From: JANXZS01 sp963797255
GTDB lineage: Bacteria; Acidobacteriota; Terriglobia; Terriglobales; Acidobacteriaceae
Length of the DNA: 64,000 nt
Direction of reading: 5' to 3'
Assembly (NCBI GenBank): GCA_963797255.1
Contig: CAWCOV010000019.1
Location: 1-64,000 of the forward strand
Shown here: positions 18,094-26,511 of the stretch, piece after piece
How the letters are laid out: every line of letters starts with the position of its first letter
Numbering within the stretch: position 1 is the stretch's first letter
Notes under the pieces: generated by a model
The model's database searches: none
What the model was told of the DNA's origin: nothing
What the model saw: the letters and a program-made list of their open reading frames with translations, nothing else
Program-made: the position numbers and the translations under genes

Positions 18094-18552
18094 ATGGCAG
18101 ATGACGGATCAGAGCAAGGCGCAGCGTGGCCCACAGCAAAATTTCATTTCAAGGTGGAGTTCGGTCAGAATGGGGAAATCCCTTTTCAGGAGATTTCCGG
18201 CCTTGACATTGAGTCCCAGCCGATTGAATTCAGGGCAGGCAACAGCAAGACGTTCTCCGTCATAAAAATGCCCGGCATCCAGAAGACCGGAAACATCACC
18301 ATGAAGAGAGGTGTCTTCGGGAAAGATAATCAGCTCTGGAAATGGTTCAACGAGATCAAGTTGAACAGTGTGCAACGCGTGCCCATCACCATCACCCTGT
18401 CTGATGAGAGCGGCAATCCGACGATGGTGTGGACCCTGGCCAACGCCTGGCCCACCAAAATCACCGCCACCGACATGAACTCGGACGCCAACGAAGTCGC
18501 CATTGAAACCCTGGAGATTGCGCACGAGGGCATAACAATCGCCAACCGTTGA
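18094..18552 (+). CDS. phage-tail-tube-like protein (gp19 family)
   Basis: A 152-residue protein with the compact beta architecture of the T4 gp19-like tail-tube family: KFHFKVEFGQNGEIPFQEISGLDIES near the start, an IKMPGIQKTGNITMKRG hairpin region, and a closing NEVAIETLEIAHEGITI strand. Such proteins stack into the inner tube of phage tails and of extracellular contractile injection systems. AGGGG precedes the ATG at 18094. No sheath, baseplate, spike or AAA ATPase gene is nearby, so this copy is an orphan; it may serve a system encoded elsewhere or a non-phage role. A terminator follows. Confidence 0.78.
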   Translation: MADDGSEQGAAWPTAKFHFKVEFGQNGEIPFQEISGLDIESQPIEFRAGNSKTFSVIKMPGIQKTGNITMKRGVFGKDNQLWKWFNEIKLNSVQRVPITITLSDESGNPTMVWTLANAWPTKITATDMNSDANEVAIETLEIAHEGITIANR

Positions 18553-18615
18553 TCCTTTCGATCATCACGGAAGAACCATCGCAAAGTCTGCGGACGCTCC
18601 TCTCTCCCTTTTGAC

Positions 18616-18637
18616 AAACCCGGCCGTAGGGTTTTTC
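18616..18637 (+). terminator. rho-independent terminator after the tail-tube gene
   Basis: AAACCC pairs with GGGTTT around a 7-base loop, followed by a T-run, 63 bp after the gp19-like stop codon. The stem is short, so strength is uncertain. Confidence 0.55.
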
Positions 18638-18681
18638 ATGAATGCGGCCTGATTCACTCGCGCCAAGGAGCTTTTTTCGCA

Positions 18682-19254
18682 ATGAGGAATATGACACGTC
18701 GTAGCTGTAGCGCCATGCTGGGCGGTTTCCTGCTCGCTCTCACCCTGTCACCGCTCAACGCACAGACGGCACCTCCGGGCGCTGGCGGCACTGCCCCGAA
18801 GAAGCCGGCGAGCCCACCTGCACAAGCTTCCGTTGTACTCAAAGGCAAGACAGTCACCATTGACTATAGCGCTCCGTCCGTGCGCGGACGCCAGATTGCC
18901 GGCGGCCTCGTCCCTTACGGCAAGGTATGGCGCACAGGCGCAAATGCCGCCACGACTCTCAAGACTCCCATTGATCTCAAGATCGGCGACCTGAAAGTTC
19001 CCGCAGGAACTTATACCCTCTACACGTTGCCCAGCGAAAACGGCTGCATACTTATCGTGAATAAGCAGACCGGGCAATGGGGCACCGAGTATGACGAGTC
19101 AAAAGACCTCGGCCGCACTCCCATGAATCCTATCCAAGTGGCAGATTCCGTCGAGACCATGGTCATCAAATTCGATCCCGTCACGAATAACGCGACAGAC
19201 CTTCACATCATATGGGAACACTGGGATCTCACCGTTTCCGTCGCAGCAGAATAA
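18682..19254 (+). CDS. secreted DUF2911 domain protein
   Basis: A 190-residue exported protein. A signal peptide covers about residues 1-28 (ending LNAQ), followed by a short Gly/Pro/Ala linker. The remainder is the beta-rich DUF2911 domain: VTIDYSAPSVRGRQIAGGLVPYGKVWRTGANAATTL, then KVPAGTYTLYTLPSENG and NKQTGQWGTEYDESKDLGR. DUF2911 proteins are common in Acidobacteria and Bacteroidetes; the function is unknown. GGAG precedes the start at slightly long spacing. It is transcribed alone, with a terminator after it. Confidence 0.87.
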   Translation: MRNMTRRSCSAMLGGFLLALTLSPLNAQTAPPGAGGTAPKKPASPPAQASVVLKGKTVTIDYSAPSVRGRQIAGGLVPYGKVWRTGANAATTLKTPIDLKIGDLKVPAGTYTLYTLPSENGCILIVNKQTGQWGTEYDESKDLGRTPMNPIQVADSVETMVIKFDPVTNNATDLHIIWEHWDLTVSVAAE

Positions 19255-19273
19255 TCGCTTTTCAGAAGACATA

Positions 19274-19317
19274 AAAATGGCGTCCGGAGAAATCACTTGC
19301 CGGCCGCCATTTTCATT
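19274..19317. terminator. bidirectional terminator between DUF2911 gene and 89-residue ORF
   Basis: AAAATGGCG-T-CCGG pairs with CCGG-C-CGCCATTTT around a 12-base loop, with A-rich and T-rich flanks. It lies between convergent genes ending at 19254 and 19348 and can serve both. Confidence 0.72.
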
Positions 19318-19347
19318 TCGTATTTCTATGCGATCTTTACGCTGAGC

Positions 19348-19617
19348 CTAGCCCGCAGCCGCGTCCCGATCCCTGCGAATCGTCTCCATCACGCTTTGGA
19401 TGAGCTCTTTGGCTCCACGGATTTCGCTCAGGACCGTCTCCAGATCCAGCGCCGGTTTTGACGGATTTCGTCCGGAAGTGCAATAGACCCCATGCTGTCC
19501 AATCAGGATCAAAGCGTCCGTAAGCATGTCCAGCGACACCGCCAGCCTGCCGCGCGCTTCCCCCATCATGAACTCATGTTTTTCCAGCTCTTCACGCCGC
19601 TCGTCGAATACTGTCAT
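19348..19617 (-). CDS. small hypothetical protein
   Basis: An 89-residue helical, acidic protein with no signal or membrane segment; I do not recognise it. It has the periodic pattern of a short coiled coil (RREELEKHEFMMGEARGRLAVSLDML). It ends 45 bp before the gcvPB stop side begins on the same strand and so may be the last gene of the glycine cleavage transcript, though a link to glycine metabolism is not implied. Confidence 0.55.
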   Translation of the reverse strand: MTVFDERREELEKHEFMMGEARGRLAVSLDMLTDALILIGQHGVYCTSGRNPSKPALDLETVLSEIRGAKELIQSVMETIRRDRDAAAG

Positions 19618-19661
19618 CCTGTTCCGCTATCTCTCATACCCGCGCCAACCGCGGACTTGAC

Positions 19662-21203
19662 CTACTTCGCTTTTGGCTTCCAACGCAGCACTGGCTTTCT
19701 CGCAGCGCCTACTTCATCCAACCGCGAGATTCGCGTCGCATGCGGAGCGGTCCGAATCAATTCAGGATTCTCCTCTGCTTCGCGTGCAATCTGCTTCATC
19801 GCATCAATGAACAAATCAAGCTCTTCCTTCGATTCACTCTCCGTAGGCTCAATCATCAAAGCGCCCGGCACAATCAACGGAAACGAAACGGTGTAGGGAT
19901 GAAAGCCGTAATCGATGAGCCTTTTCGCGATATCGCCGGTCCTGATGCCCTTCGCCGTCTGACGCTTATCACTGAACACAACTTCGTGCAGCGTCGGAGT
20001 GTTGTAAGGAAGTTCGTAGCTGTCTTCGAGGTTCTTGCGAATGTAATTCGCATTCAACACAGCATCTTCGGTTGTTTGCCGCAGCCCATCGGGGCCATTC
20101 GCGAGGATGTATGCAAGCGCGCGAACGAACATTCCATAGTTGCCGTAGAACATGCGCACACGGCCTACCGACTGTGCGCGATCGTAGTTGAAGTGTAGGC
20201 TTCCATCCGCAGCAGTTTCCAGAACCGGCGTGGGAAGGAATGGCTCCAGAATTTTCTTGCAAGCCACCGGCCCTGAGCCCGGCCCGCCGCCACCGTGCGG
20301 AGTTGAAAATGTTTTATGCAGGTTCAGGTGCATTACATCCACGCCAAAATCACCCGGCCGCGTTTTGCCGACCAGGGCATTCATGTTCGCGCCGTCCATG
20401 TAAAGCAGCGCTCCCTTGGCATGCAGAATTTCCGCCACCTTGTGAATCTCGTTCTCGAACACTCCGATGGTGCTGGGGTTGGTGAGCATCAGCGCGGCCG
20501 TATCTTCGTCCACCATTTGCTCCAGCGCGGCCACATCAATCCCGCCCAGAGAATTCGACTTAAGATTCTGCACTTCATAGCCGCAATGCGCCGCAGTCGC
20601 GGGATTGGTTCCGTGCGCGGAATCAGGGATGATGATCTTCCTGCGAGCGTTGCCTTTTGACTCGTGATACGCGCGTACCAGCAGGATGCCGGTGAACTCG
20701 CCATGCGCTCCAGCGGCGGGCTGCAAAGTGATTGCGTCCATGCCTGTGATTTCGATCAGGCATTCCTGCAGCAGCTTGATGACTTTCAATGCGCCCTGCG
20801 AGAGCGACTCCGGCTGGTAAGGATGCGCTTCCGCAATACCCTCAATCCGCGACACGAATTCATTCACACGGGGGTTGTACTTCATGGTGCAGCTTCCCAG
20901 CGGATACATGCCGAGATCGATCGCATAGTTCCACGTGGACAAGCGCGTGAAGTGACGAATGATTTCGATCTCGCTCAACTCCGGCAGGCAGCCTGCGTCC
21001 TCTCGAACCGCGCCGGGCAAAAGTGTTGACGCATCCACCTCCGGCACATCCAGCGGAGGAAGCTTGTAGCCCTTCTTGCCGGGAGAGGACTTCTCAAAAA
21101 TCAGCGCCTCATTCTGACTCAGGTGCGACGAGACTTTGGAGCGAGTGCCCTCAAACTTCTTCTCGCCTGCGTCCTGCTGTACATCTGGAATCGTGCTTGC
21201 CAT
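19662..21203 (-). CDS. gcvPB: glycine dehydrogenase (decarboxylating) subunit 2
   Basis: A 513-residue PLP-dependent subunit of the glycine cleavage P-protein, which decarboxylates glycine and passes the aminomethyl group to lipoyl-GcvH. The PLP lysine lies in HLNLHKTFSTPHGGGGPGSG; other conserved features are SCTMKYNPRVNE, LQPAAGAHGEFTG and MIEPTESESKEELD. The ATG at 21203 is chosen because GAGGGG lies seven bases upstream. Its partner, subunit 1, is the next gene upstream (54 bp gap). Length is normal for the two-subunit type of P-protein. Confidence 0.96.
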   Translation of the reverse strand: MASTIPDVQQDAGEKKFEGTRSKVSSHLSQNEALIFEKSSPGKKGYKLPPLDVPEVDASTLLPGAVREDAGCLPELSEIEIIRHFTRLSTWNYAIDLGMYPLGSCTMKYNPRVNEFVSRIEGIAEAHPYQPESLSQGALKVIKLLQECLIEITGMDAITLQPAAGAHGEFTGILLVRAYHESKGNARRKIIIPDSAHGTNPATAAHCGYEVQNLKSNSLGGIDVAALEQMVDEDTAALMLTNPSTIGVFENEIHKVAEILHAKGALLYMDGANMNALVGKTRPGDFGVDVMHLNLHKTFSTPHGGGGPGSGPVACKKILEPFLPTPVLETAADGSLHFNYDRAQSVGRVRMFYGNYGMFVRALAYILANGPDGLRQTTEDAVLNANYIRKNLEDSYELPYNTPTLHEVVFSDKRQTAKGIRTGDIAKRLIDYGFHPYTVSFPLIVPGALMIEPTESESKEELDLFIDAMKQIAREAEENPELIRTAPHATRISRLDEVGAARKPVLRWKPKAK

Positions 21204-21256
21204 TCGTATGCCCCTCATATGCGCGGATTAACCCGCGCGGTGCAAAAAACAACTCT

Positions 21257-22612
21257 CTAAACGTTGCTGACAGCCGCGGACTGCGCGGCTACAACCGATG
21301 CTGCGCGATCCATTTCTTCGCGCTTGTTCAGTTCGGTTGCGCACCACAATGTGGCGTTGTCCAACTCCGGGTACCACTTCTTCAAGCTCAAGCCGCCGAC
21401 AATTTTCTGATCGAGCAAGCGTGCATTGAGCTCTTCCGCTGTCTCTTCTGTCTGCAGCACAAATTCGTTGAAGCGCGGACTGCCTTCAAACAGGACCTTT
21501 ACGCCCGGTGCGCTGCTCAGCGTCTTCGCGGCATACTGAGCCTTTGCAAGATTCTGCAACGCCAGTTCGCGAATCCCTTCCTTGCCGTAGACGGTAAGGA
21601 AAATCGTCGTCATCAACGCAACCAGTGCCTGGTTGGTGCAGATGTTCGACGTCGCCTTTTCCCGGCGGATATGCTGCTCGCGAGTCGAAAGCGTGAGCAC
21701 AAATCCTCGACGTCCCTCGCTGTCAACAGTCTCACCGCAGAGCCTTCCCGGCATTTGCCGAAGATATTTTTCCTTGCTGGCAATCACGCCGCAGTACGGG
21801 CCGCCATAGCTGAGCGCGACGCCAAACGACTGCGCTTCCATGGAAACAATGTCAGCCTCAGTCGGCGGTTTCAAAATTCCCAGCGACACCGCCTCAGCAA
21901 TCGACACGATGAGCAGCGCGCCTTTGCTATGCGCCAACTCTGCAATCGCGGCCACATCTTCCACAATGCCGAAGAAGTTCGGCGACTGCACGATGACGCA
22001 TGCAGTCGTTTCGTTCAAATTCGCGGCAAGCTGCTGCATGTCGATGCGGCCATCCTTGCCGTATCCGATCACCGTAGAAGGCAGCCCCTGGTGCTGCGCA
22101 TAGGTGCCCATAACCTCGCGGTATTCGGGATGCACCGTCGCCGCGGCGAGAACGGCGTGGCGGCCAGTTATGCGAGCGGCCATCATCACCGCCTCCGCCG
22201 CGCCCGTTGAGCCGTCATACATGGAGGCGTTTGCAATCTCCATGCCTGTCAACTCGCAGATCATCGTCTGAAATTCAAAGATTGCTTGCAGTGTTCCCTG
22301 AGTAATCTCCGCCTGGTAGGGCGTGTACGACGTAAGGAATTCACCACGCTGCACCAGCGAATCAATAATCACAGGCCGGTAGTGGCGATAAGCACCGGCA
22401 CCGAGAAAGCTCGCGTAACCATTCGCCGTTTCCGACGCCGCAGTCTTGAAAAAGTCGATGATCTCGGACTCGGCCATCTGCCGCGGAACCTTCAAATCAC
22501 GGTCAAAGCGATACTCTTCGGGCACCGTTGAAAACAGGTCGTTGATGGATGCGACGCCAATCTGTCGCAGCATCTCCTCGCGCTCCGCTGGAGACTTGGG
22601 TAAATAACGCAT
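21257..22612 (-). CDS. gcvPA: glycine dehydrogenase (decarboxylating) subunit 1
   Basis: A 451-residue subunit that, with GcvPB, forms the P-protein of the glycine cleavage system. Typical features: RYLPKSPAEREEMLRQIG at the start, FLGAGAYRHYRPVIIDSL, FLTSYTPYQAEITQGTLQ and YDGSTGAAEAVMMA. The reading frame is complete and 451 residues is the usual length. AAGGAA precedes the ATG. It follows gcvH by about 134 bp in transcription order. Confidence 0.96.
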   Translation of the reverse strand: MRYLPKSPAEREEMLRQIGVASINDLFSTVPEEYRFDRDLKVPRQMAESEIIDFFKTAASETANGYASFLGAGAYRHYRPVIIDSLVQRGEFLTSYTPYQAEITQGTLQAIFEFQTMICELTGMEIANASMYDGSTGAAEAVMMAARITGRHAVLAAATVHPEYREVMGTYAQHQGLPSTVIGYGKDGRIDMQQLAANLNETTACVIVQSPNFFGIVEDVAAIAELAHSKGALLIVSIAEAVSLGILKPPTEADIVSMEAQSFGVALSYGGPYCGVIASKEKYLRQMPGRLCGETVDSEGRRGFVLTLSTREQHIRREKATSNICTNQALVALMTTIFLTVYGKEGIRELALQNLAKAQYAAKTLSSAPGVKVLFEGSPRFNEFVLQTEETAEELNARLLDQKIVGGLSLKKWYPELDNATLWCATELNKREEMDRAASVVAAQSAAVSNV

Positions 22613-22746
22613 TCGGATTCCTTCTTAGCTCAAACTTTGTTCTCAGCAAGTTGCTGCTGCTTCAAAACAATTGAAAGTCCGCAGGAAATAAGGCGGTGCC
22701 GCGAATTTGATGCGCGGCAGCCTCGTTACGGTTCTGCTGACGCTGC

Positions 22747-23136
22747 CTAGTGGCCAGTCTCTTCCGCTATAAACTTTTCGTACGCCGCCGTATCGAGCAA
22801 CGCGTCCAGTTCGGCGGTATTTGCAAGATCTACCTTCACGATCCACGATGAGTGAGGATCGGTGTTGATCTTCTCTGGTGCCGTTGTCAGTTCCTCGTTC
22901 ACCGCCGTTACGGTTCCTGAAACTGGCGAATAGAGATCGGATACAGCTTTCACTGACTCAACGCTACCGAAAACCTTTCCCGCCTTGACCTCTGAGCCCA
23001 CCTTCGGAACTTCAACGAAAACAATGTCGCCCAAGGAGTTCTGCGCGTAGTCCGTAATCCCTATCTTTCCGGTCTTGCCCTCGACCTCAATCCATTCATG
23101 TTCCTTGGTGAAGCGAAATGTCGCGGGATAAGCCAT
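22747..23136 (-). CDS. gcvH: glycine cleavage system H protein
   Basis: A 129-residue lipoyl carrier protein that shuttles the aminomethyl group between P-, T- and L-proteins. The lipoylation lysine is in FGSVESVKAVSDLYSP; GITDYAQNSLGDIVFVEVP and the IVKVDL strand are standard. The start is a normal ATG, MAYPATFRFTKEHEWIEV. Between this gene and gcvT lie 107 bp without an obvious terminator, compatible with one transcript. Confidence 0.97.
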   Translation of the reverse strand: MAYPATFRFTKEHEWIEVEGKTGKIGITDYAQNSLGDIVFVEVPKVGSEVKAGKVFGSVESVKAVSDLYSPVSGTVTAVNEELTTAPEKINTDPHSSWIVKVDLANTAELDALLDTAAYEKFIAEETGH

Positions 23137-23243
23137 GGAATCTCTATCTCCTAACTATTGTAAGGGTGTGAGCTTCGAAATCGGTCGCGGGCAGACGGGG
23201 AACATCGTCCCCCGATAACCCAGTCTGTTTGTGCGTTTACAGT

Positions 23244-24389
23244 TTATCCCTGCTTTTTGGGGCGGCGGTAAAACGGAGTGGAAATCACCTTCGCCTTCAC
23301 CATGTTGCTGCGCACCTGCACCAGAACTTCCGTGTCCAGCGCGGTAAACGCCAGGGGAACATAGGCGAGGGCAATATTTTTCTTCAGGAAAGGCGAAGGC
23401 GAGCCGCTTGTGACGTAGCCGATCTCTTTTCCCTCCAGCGATAAAACGGGATACCCGTCGCGCCCGATGCCCCTCTCAACCATCTCCAGGCCCACCAGTT
23501 TCCGCTCAGGACCACCCGCAGCCTTCACCTGCTGCAGTGCTTCCGAACCTACAAAAGGACCCTTCTCAAGCTTACAGAACCTGTCAAGGTTGGCCTCGAA
23601 GACGTTGATGGTGTCACTGATCTCATGGCCGTAGAGAGCCATGCCCGATTCAAGGCGCAGAGTATTGCGGGCTCCCAGACCGCACGGCACGATGCCAAAC
23701 TCTTTCCCGGCCTCAAGCACTTCATTCCAAACGCGCGCGCTGGTGGCCTCGTCCGACGGAACATAGATTTCGAAGCCGTCTTCCCCGGTATATCCCGTTC
23801 GCGCGATGAGTGTATTGTGCAGCCCGCAGACCTGTCCCCACGCGAACCAGTAATTCTTGATCGCCGAAAGATCCACGCTGGTGAGCTTGGCCAGCGTCTC
23901 CGCCGCACGCGGTCCCTGGATCGCCAGTTGCGTGTACATGTCGCTGTAATCGCTGATATGGATGCCGGGGAACCTGCCCACCTGCGAACGCACCCACTGC
24001 ACATCTTTTTCGCGCGTGCCCGCGTTAATCACCAGCAGGTAGTCGTTATCGCTGAGCTTGTGGACGATTAAGTCATCCACAAATGTGCCCTGCGGATAGA
24101 GCATCGCGGAGTAATGTGCCTGTCCGATCGCGAGTTTCGAGGCATCGTTCATCGAGATGTGTTGAACGGCGGCCAGCGATCCCGGCCCGCGGAACTGGAT
24201 GTCTCCCATGTGGCTGACATCAAAGAGTCCTACCGCAGTCCGCACAGCCATGTGCTCAGCCACCAAGCCGGAGTACTCCACCGGCATATCCCATCCGCCA
24301 AAATCAACCATCTTGGCGCCAAGCTGGCGATGCACTGGATTTAGCGCGGTTTTGCGAAGTGTGGGCGTAGGTATGGCGGGAGTAGACAA
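23244..24389 (-). CDS. gcvT: glycine cleavage system T protein (aminomethyltransferase)
   Basis: A 381-residue tetrahydrofolate-dependent enzyme that releases ammonia from the H-protein intermediate and forms 5,10-methylene-THF. Visible conserved segments: MVDFGGWDMPVEYSG, TAVGLFDVSHMGDIQF, the folate-site Asp region NVFEANLDRF, and RTGYTGEDGFEIY. The C-terminal barrel ends with PFYRRPKKQG. It is first in the order gcvT-gcvH-gcvPA-gcvPB. The leader upstream (24390-24493) shows no recognisable tandem glycine riboswitch, so regulation is probably by a protein or none. Confidence 0.96.
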   Translation of the reverse strand: MSTPAIPTPTLRKTALNPVHRQLGAKMVDFGGWDMPVEYSGLVAEHMAVRTAVGLFDVSHMGDIQFRGPGSLAAVQHISMNDASKLAIGQAHYSAMLYPQGTFVDDLIVHKLSDNDYLLVINAGTREKDVQWVRSQVGRFPGIHISDYSDMYTQLAIQGPRAAETLAKLTSVDLSAIKNYWFAWGQVCGLHNTLIARTGYTGEDGFEIYVPSDEATSARVWNEVLEAGKEFGIVPCGLGARNTLRLESGMALYGHEISDTINVFEANLDRFCKLEKGPFVGSEALQQVKAAGGPERKLVGLEMVERGIGRDGYPVLSLEGKEIGYVTSGSPSPFLKKNIALAYVPLAFTALDTEVLVQVRSNMVKAKVISTPFYRRPKKQG

Positions 24390-24493
24390 TTGGAAACCTC
24401 GGGCGGGGCATAGTAGGACCCCCTTTACGGTAGCACCGCTATTTTTTACGGGTCAATGAGCGGAGGAACGGCGGTTTGGGCCGTCACAAGAAT

Positions 24494-25627
24494 CTAGCGC
24501 AGCTTTCGCAGCAGCAACATCGTCTGATCGTCCGTCTGCTTGCCGAATTTCATGGTCCGTGCACGAAGATCGCTGTAGATTTCCGGCAGCGGCTTTTCCA
24601 CGCAACCCAGCAGCATGGCCTTGAAGTCCTCCATCCCAATCTCCTTCTCTTTCGAATCGAAGATCTCCGTGAATCCATCGGTGATGATAGCTAACAAGTC
24701 GCCCGGCAAAAGCTCAAGTTGCGAAGTCGTATAGCACTGATTCTGGAAGAGCCCTATGGGCACATTGGCGTCCGCGTGCTCGACGATGTTTTTCGTTTGC
24801 GCCTGGTAATGCAGGATCGGCAAGTGCCCGGCGAGCGCGAAATTAAGAGTCCGGCCGCCATTCCCGCTAACGTAGGCGAAAGTCAGGTAATTGGAAGGAG
24901 AAGTGAAGGGCTGCATCACGTCGTTCAGGTCCGCAAGTAATTGTTCGGGGTCGCGCAGCTTTGTCAGCTGCATCGATGCCGCGCTCTTGATCATGGACAT
25001 CAGGATCCCCGCCGCTACGCCGTGTCCGGAAACGTCCGCAACATAGGCGTGCCATCTTCCATCGCTTTCAAGGATGTCGAAGAGGTCTCCGCCCACTTCA
25101 CTGCTGGGGATTGACGTGCCGAAGAGTTCCACGTTGCCGATAGTTTCGTGCCGGACAGGAACGAGTGTGCGATGAATTTCGCCTGCAAGTCGAACCTCCG
25201 TTTGCGTCTTGAAGAACCGCGCGCCCTCGCGATTAAAGAAAGCCAGAAAAAGGACGTAGCCGACAATGATCAATATCGCCTCGAGCGCGGAGGAAACTTT
25301 GATCTTTTGCTCAAGTTCCGGCCCATTCAAGACATGGTGAGCGCCGAAGGAGTGTGCCAGCAGTGAGTACGTGCCCGTCTGCACTATCGAAATCACGGGG
25401 AACAGCCAGATGATTCTCCTTGTTCCGGCCAGGGCCCAGACGATGGCGAACGATCCGCTCACAAGGACATTGCTGACGATCTCCAGTGGCGATTGCGACT
25501 GGTTGTTTATCCCCAAAAAAATCAAATTCTGAGCAGAGAAGAGGCAAAAAACCGCGGCAAAGAAGAAGATGGAAGACCGGAGCGGCATCTTCTTCCAGAC
25601 CTCGGCATTCGTGCGCCATGAGCTCAT
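24494..25627 (-). CDS. membrane-anchored PP2C/SpoIIE family serine phosphatase
   Basis: A 377-residue protein: four hydrophobic segments in the first 130 residues anchor it in the membrane, and the C-terminal 240 residues form a SpoIIE/RsbU-type PP2C phosphatase domain. Metal-binding motifs are seen in EVGGDLFDIL, ADVSGHGVAAGI, FALAGHLPIL and IITDGFTEIFD, ending with KQTDDQTMLLL. Members dephosphorylate anti-sigma-factor antagonists in partner-switching pathways; no such gene is adjacent. GAGGAT precedes the ATG at 25627. It resembles a second phosphatase at 40535-41920. Confidence 0.88.
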   Translation of the reverse strand: MSSWRTNAEVWKKMPLRSSIFFFAAVFCLFSAQNLIFLGINNQSQSPLEIVSNVLVSGSFAIVWALAGTRRIIWLFPVISIVQTGTYSLLAHSFGAHHVLNGPELEQKIKVSSALEAILIIVGYVLFLAFFNREGARFFKTQTEVRLAGEIHRTLVPVRHETIGNVELFGTSIPSSEVGGDLFDILESDGRWHAYVADVSGHGVAAGILMSMIKSAASMQLTKLRDPEQLLADLNDVMQPFTSPSNYLTFAYVSGNGGRTLNFALAGHLPILHYQAQTKNIVEHADANVPIGLFQNQCYTTSQLELLPGDLLAIITDGFTEIFDSKEKEIGMEDFKAMLLGCVEKPLPEIYSDLRARTMKFGKQTDDQTMLLLRKLR

Positions 25628-25689
25628 CGCTATCCTCGTTCGGGGCGAACGGCTCTGCCCACGACTAAGTATCCAGGCCCTGGTAAAGA

Positions 25690-26196
25690 CTAAAACTTCT
25701 CATCGGCGGTAGGGCCGTAGATTGCCGGGACGGCCGCGTCATTCAGCCGCAGATATACGGTCAGTTGTCCACGATGGTGAGCCAGATGCCCAAGAACTCC
25801 GTCCAGAATCATCGTGTATCTCGGCCCCTCGCTCACAGCCTTGCCACCCATTTTGAAAGCCCAAGGTTTCATCAAGTGCTCGTCGGTAGTCTTCTCGAGC
25901 GATTTACGTGAATCCGTCGAGCCCTTCTCCAGCAACTGAAGAAGCTCAGCGCGGCTTTGAACGGCCTTAGTCTTGAAACCCTCGCTGGACGGATCAGTGA
26001 AATCAATTCCGTCAGTCTCAATCATGAAGCTCACCCACCCAGGCATGGACGCGACCAGGGCCGCGAGATATCCCAGTGGCATGGATTTTTCGTGAGGTTT
26101 CCAGTCATTGTGCCCCTCGGGCACTCGCTCGATCACCTTTCGTGTCGCCGTTGTTTCCGCTTCCAATCGCTCCAGAAATAGCTTTTTCAGTTCCAT
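25690..26196 (-). CDS. DinB family protein
   Basis: A 168-residue four-helix-bundle protein. The first helix ERLEAETTATRKVIERVPEGHNDWKPHEKSM, then LGYLAALVASMPGWVSFMI, and near the C-terminus GVLGHLAHHRGQLTVYLRL fit the DinB/YfiT superfamily. The three metal-binding histidines are not all present: HHRGQ is clear, while the first His of helix 2 seems to be replaced by Ala/Ser. The family includes metal-dependent thiol transferases; most members are uncharacterised. The ATG at 26196 follows GGAGG at seven bases. Confidence 0.8.
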   Translation of the reverse strand: MELKKLFLERLEAETTATRKVIERVPEGHNDWKPHEKSMPLGYLAALVASMPGWVSFMIETDGIDFTDPSSEGFKTKAVQSRAELLQLLEKGSTDSRKSLEKTTDEHLMKPWAFKMGGKAVSEGPRYTMILDGVLGHLAHHRGQLTVYLRLNDAAVPAIYGPTADEKF

Positions 26197-26511
26197 TCCC
26201 AATCCTCCAATGATCGACCATCCTATTCGATCTGTTGAGCTTAATACCGCTTCAAATAGGCCACGATTTTCTAATCGCGGAAAGTGTTTTGCTCACAAAA
26301 ATTGGCAGCGCTGTCGGGGCCGCACATTGGTTCCAGCAAAGTTCGCAGTAAATTCTGATGCGTCTTCGGGATTCGGTGGCTCCTGATTCAAGACCAATTG
26401 GCGGAAAGGATCCGCCTACAATCTGACCGAAGCAGAACTCTAACTTACACTTGAGATCACTAGGAATCGATTCTCCAATCAAAGGACATTGCCCGACTTG
26501 TTGCCCCCATC
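26197..26511. other. divergent intergenic region, 315 bp
   Basis: Separates the DinB gene (minus) from the polytopic membrane protein gene (plus), so both promoters must lie here. One perfect 6-bp-stem hairpin (GGCGGA/TCCGCC, 26400-26416) is present without a T-run. No coding sequence or RNA gene was recognised. Confidence 0.35.

Noticed and set aside
18094..18552. Phage-tail or T6SS gene cluster around the gp19-like gene
   Set aside because: No sheath, baseplate, spike or ATPase genes in the flanking 5 kb; only the single tube gene is supported.
24390..24493. Glycine riboswitch upstream of gcvT
   Set aside because: The leader is short and I found neither the tandem aptamer motifs nor a linked terminator; a covariance search is needed to be certain.
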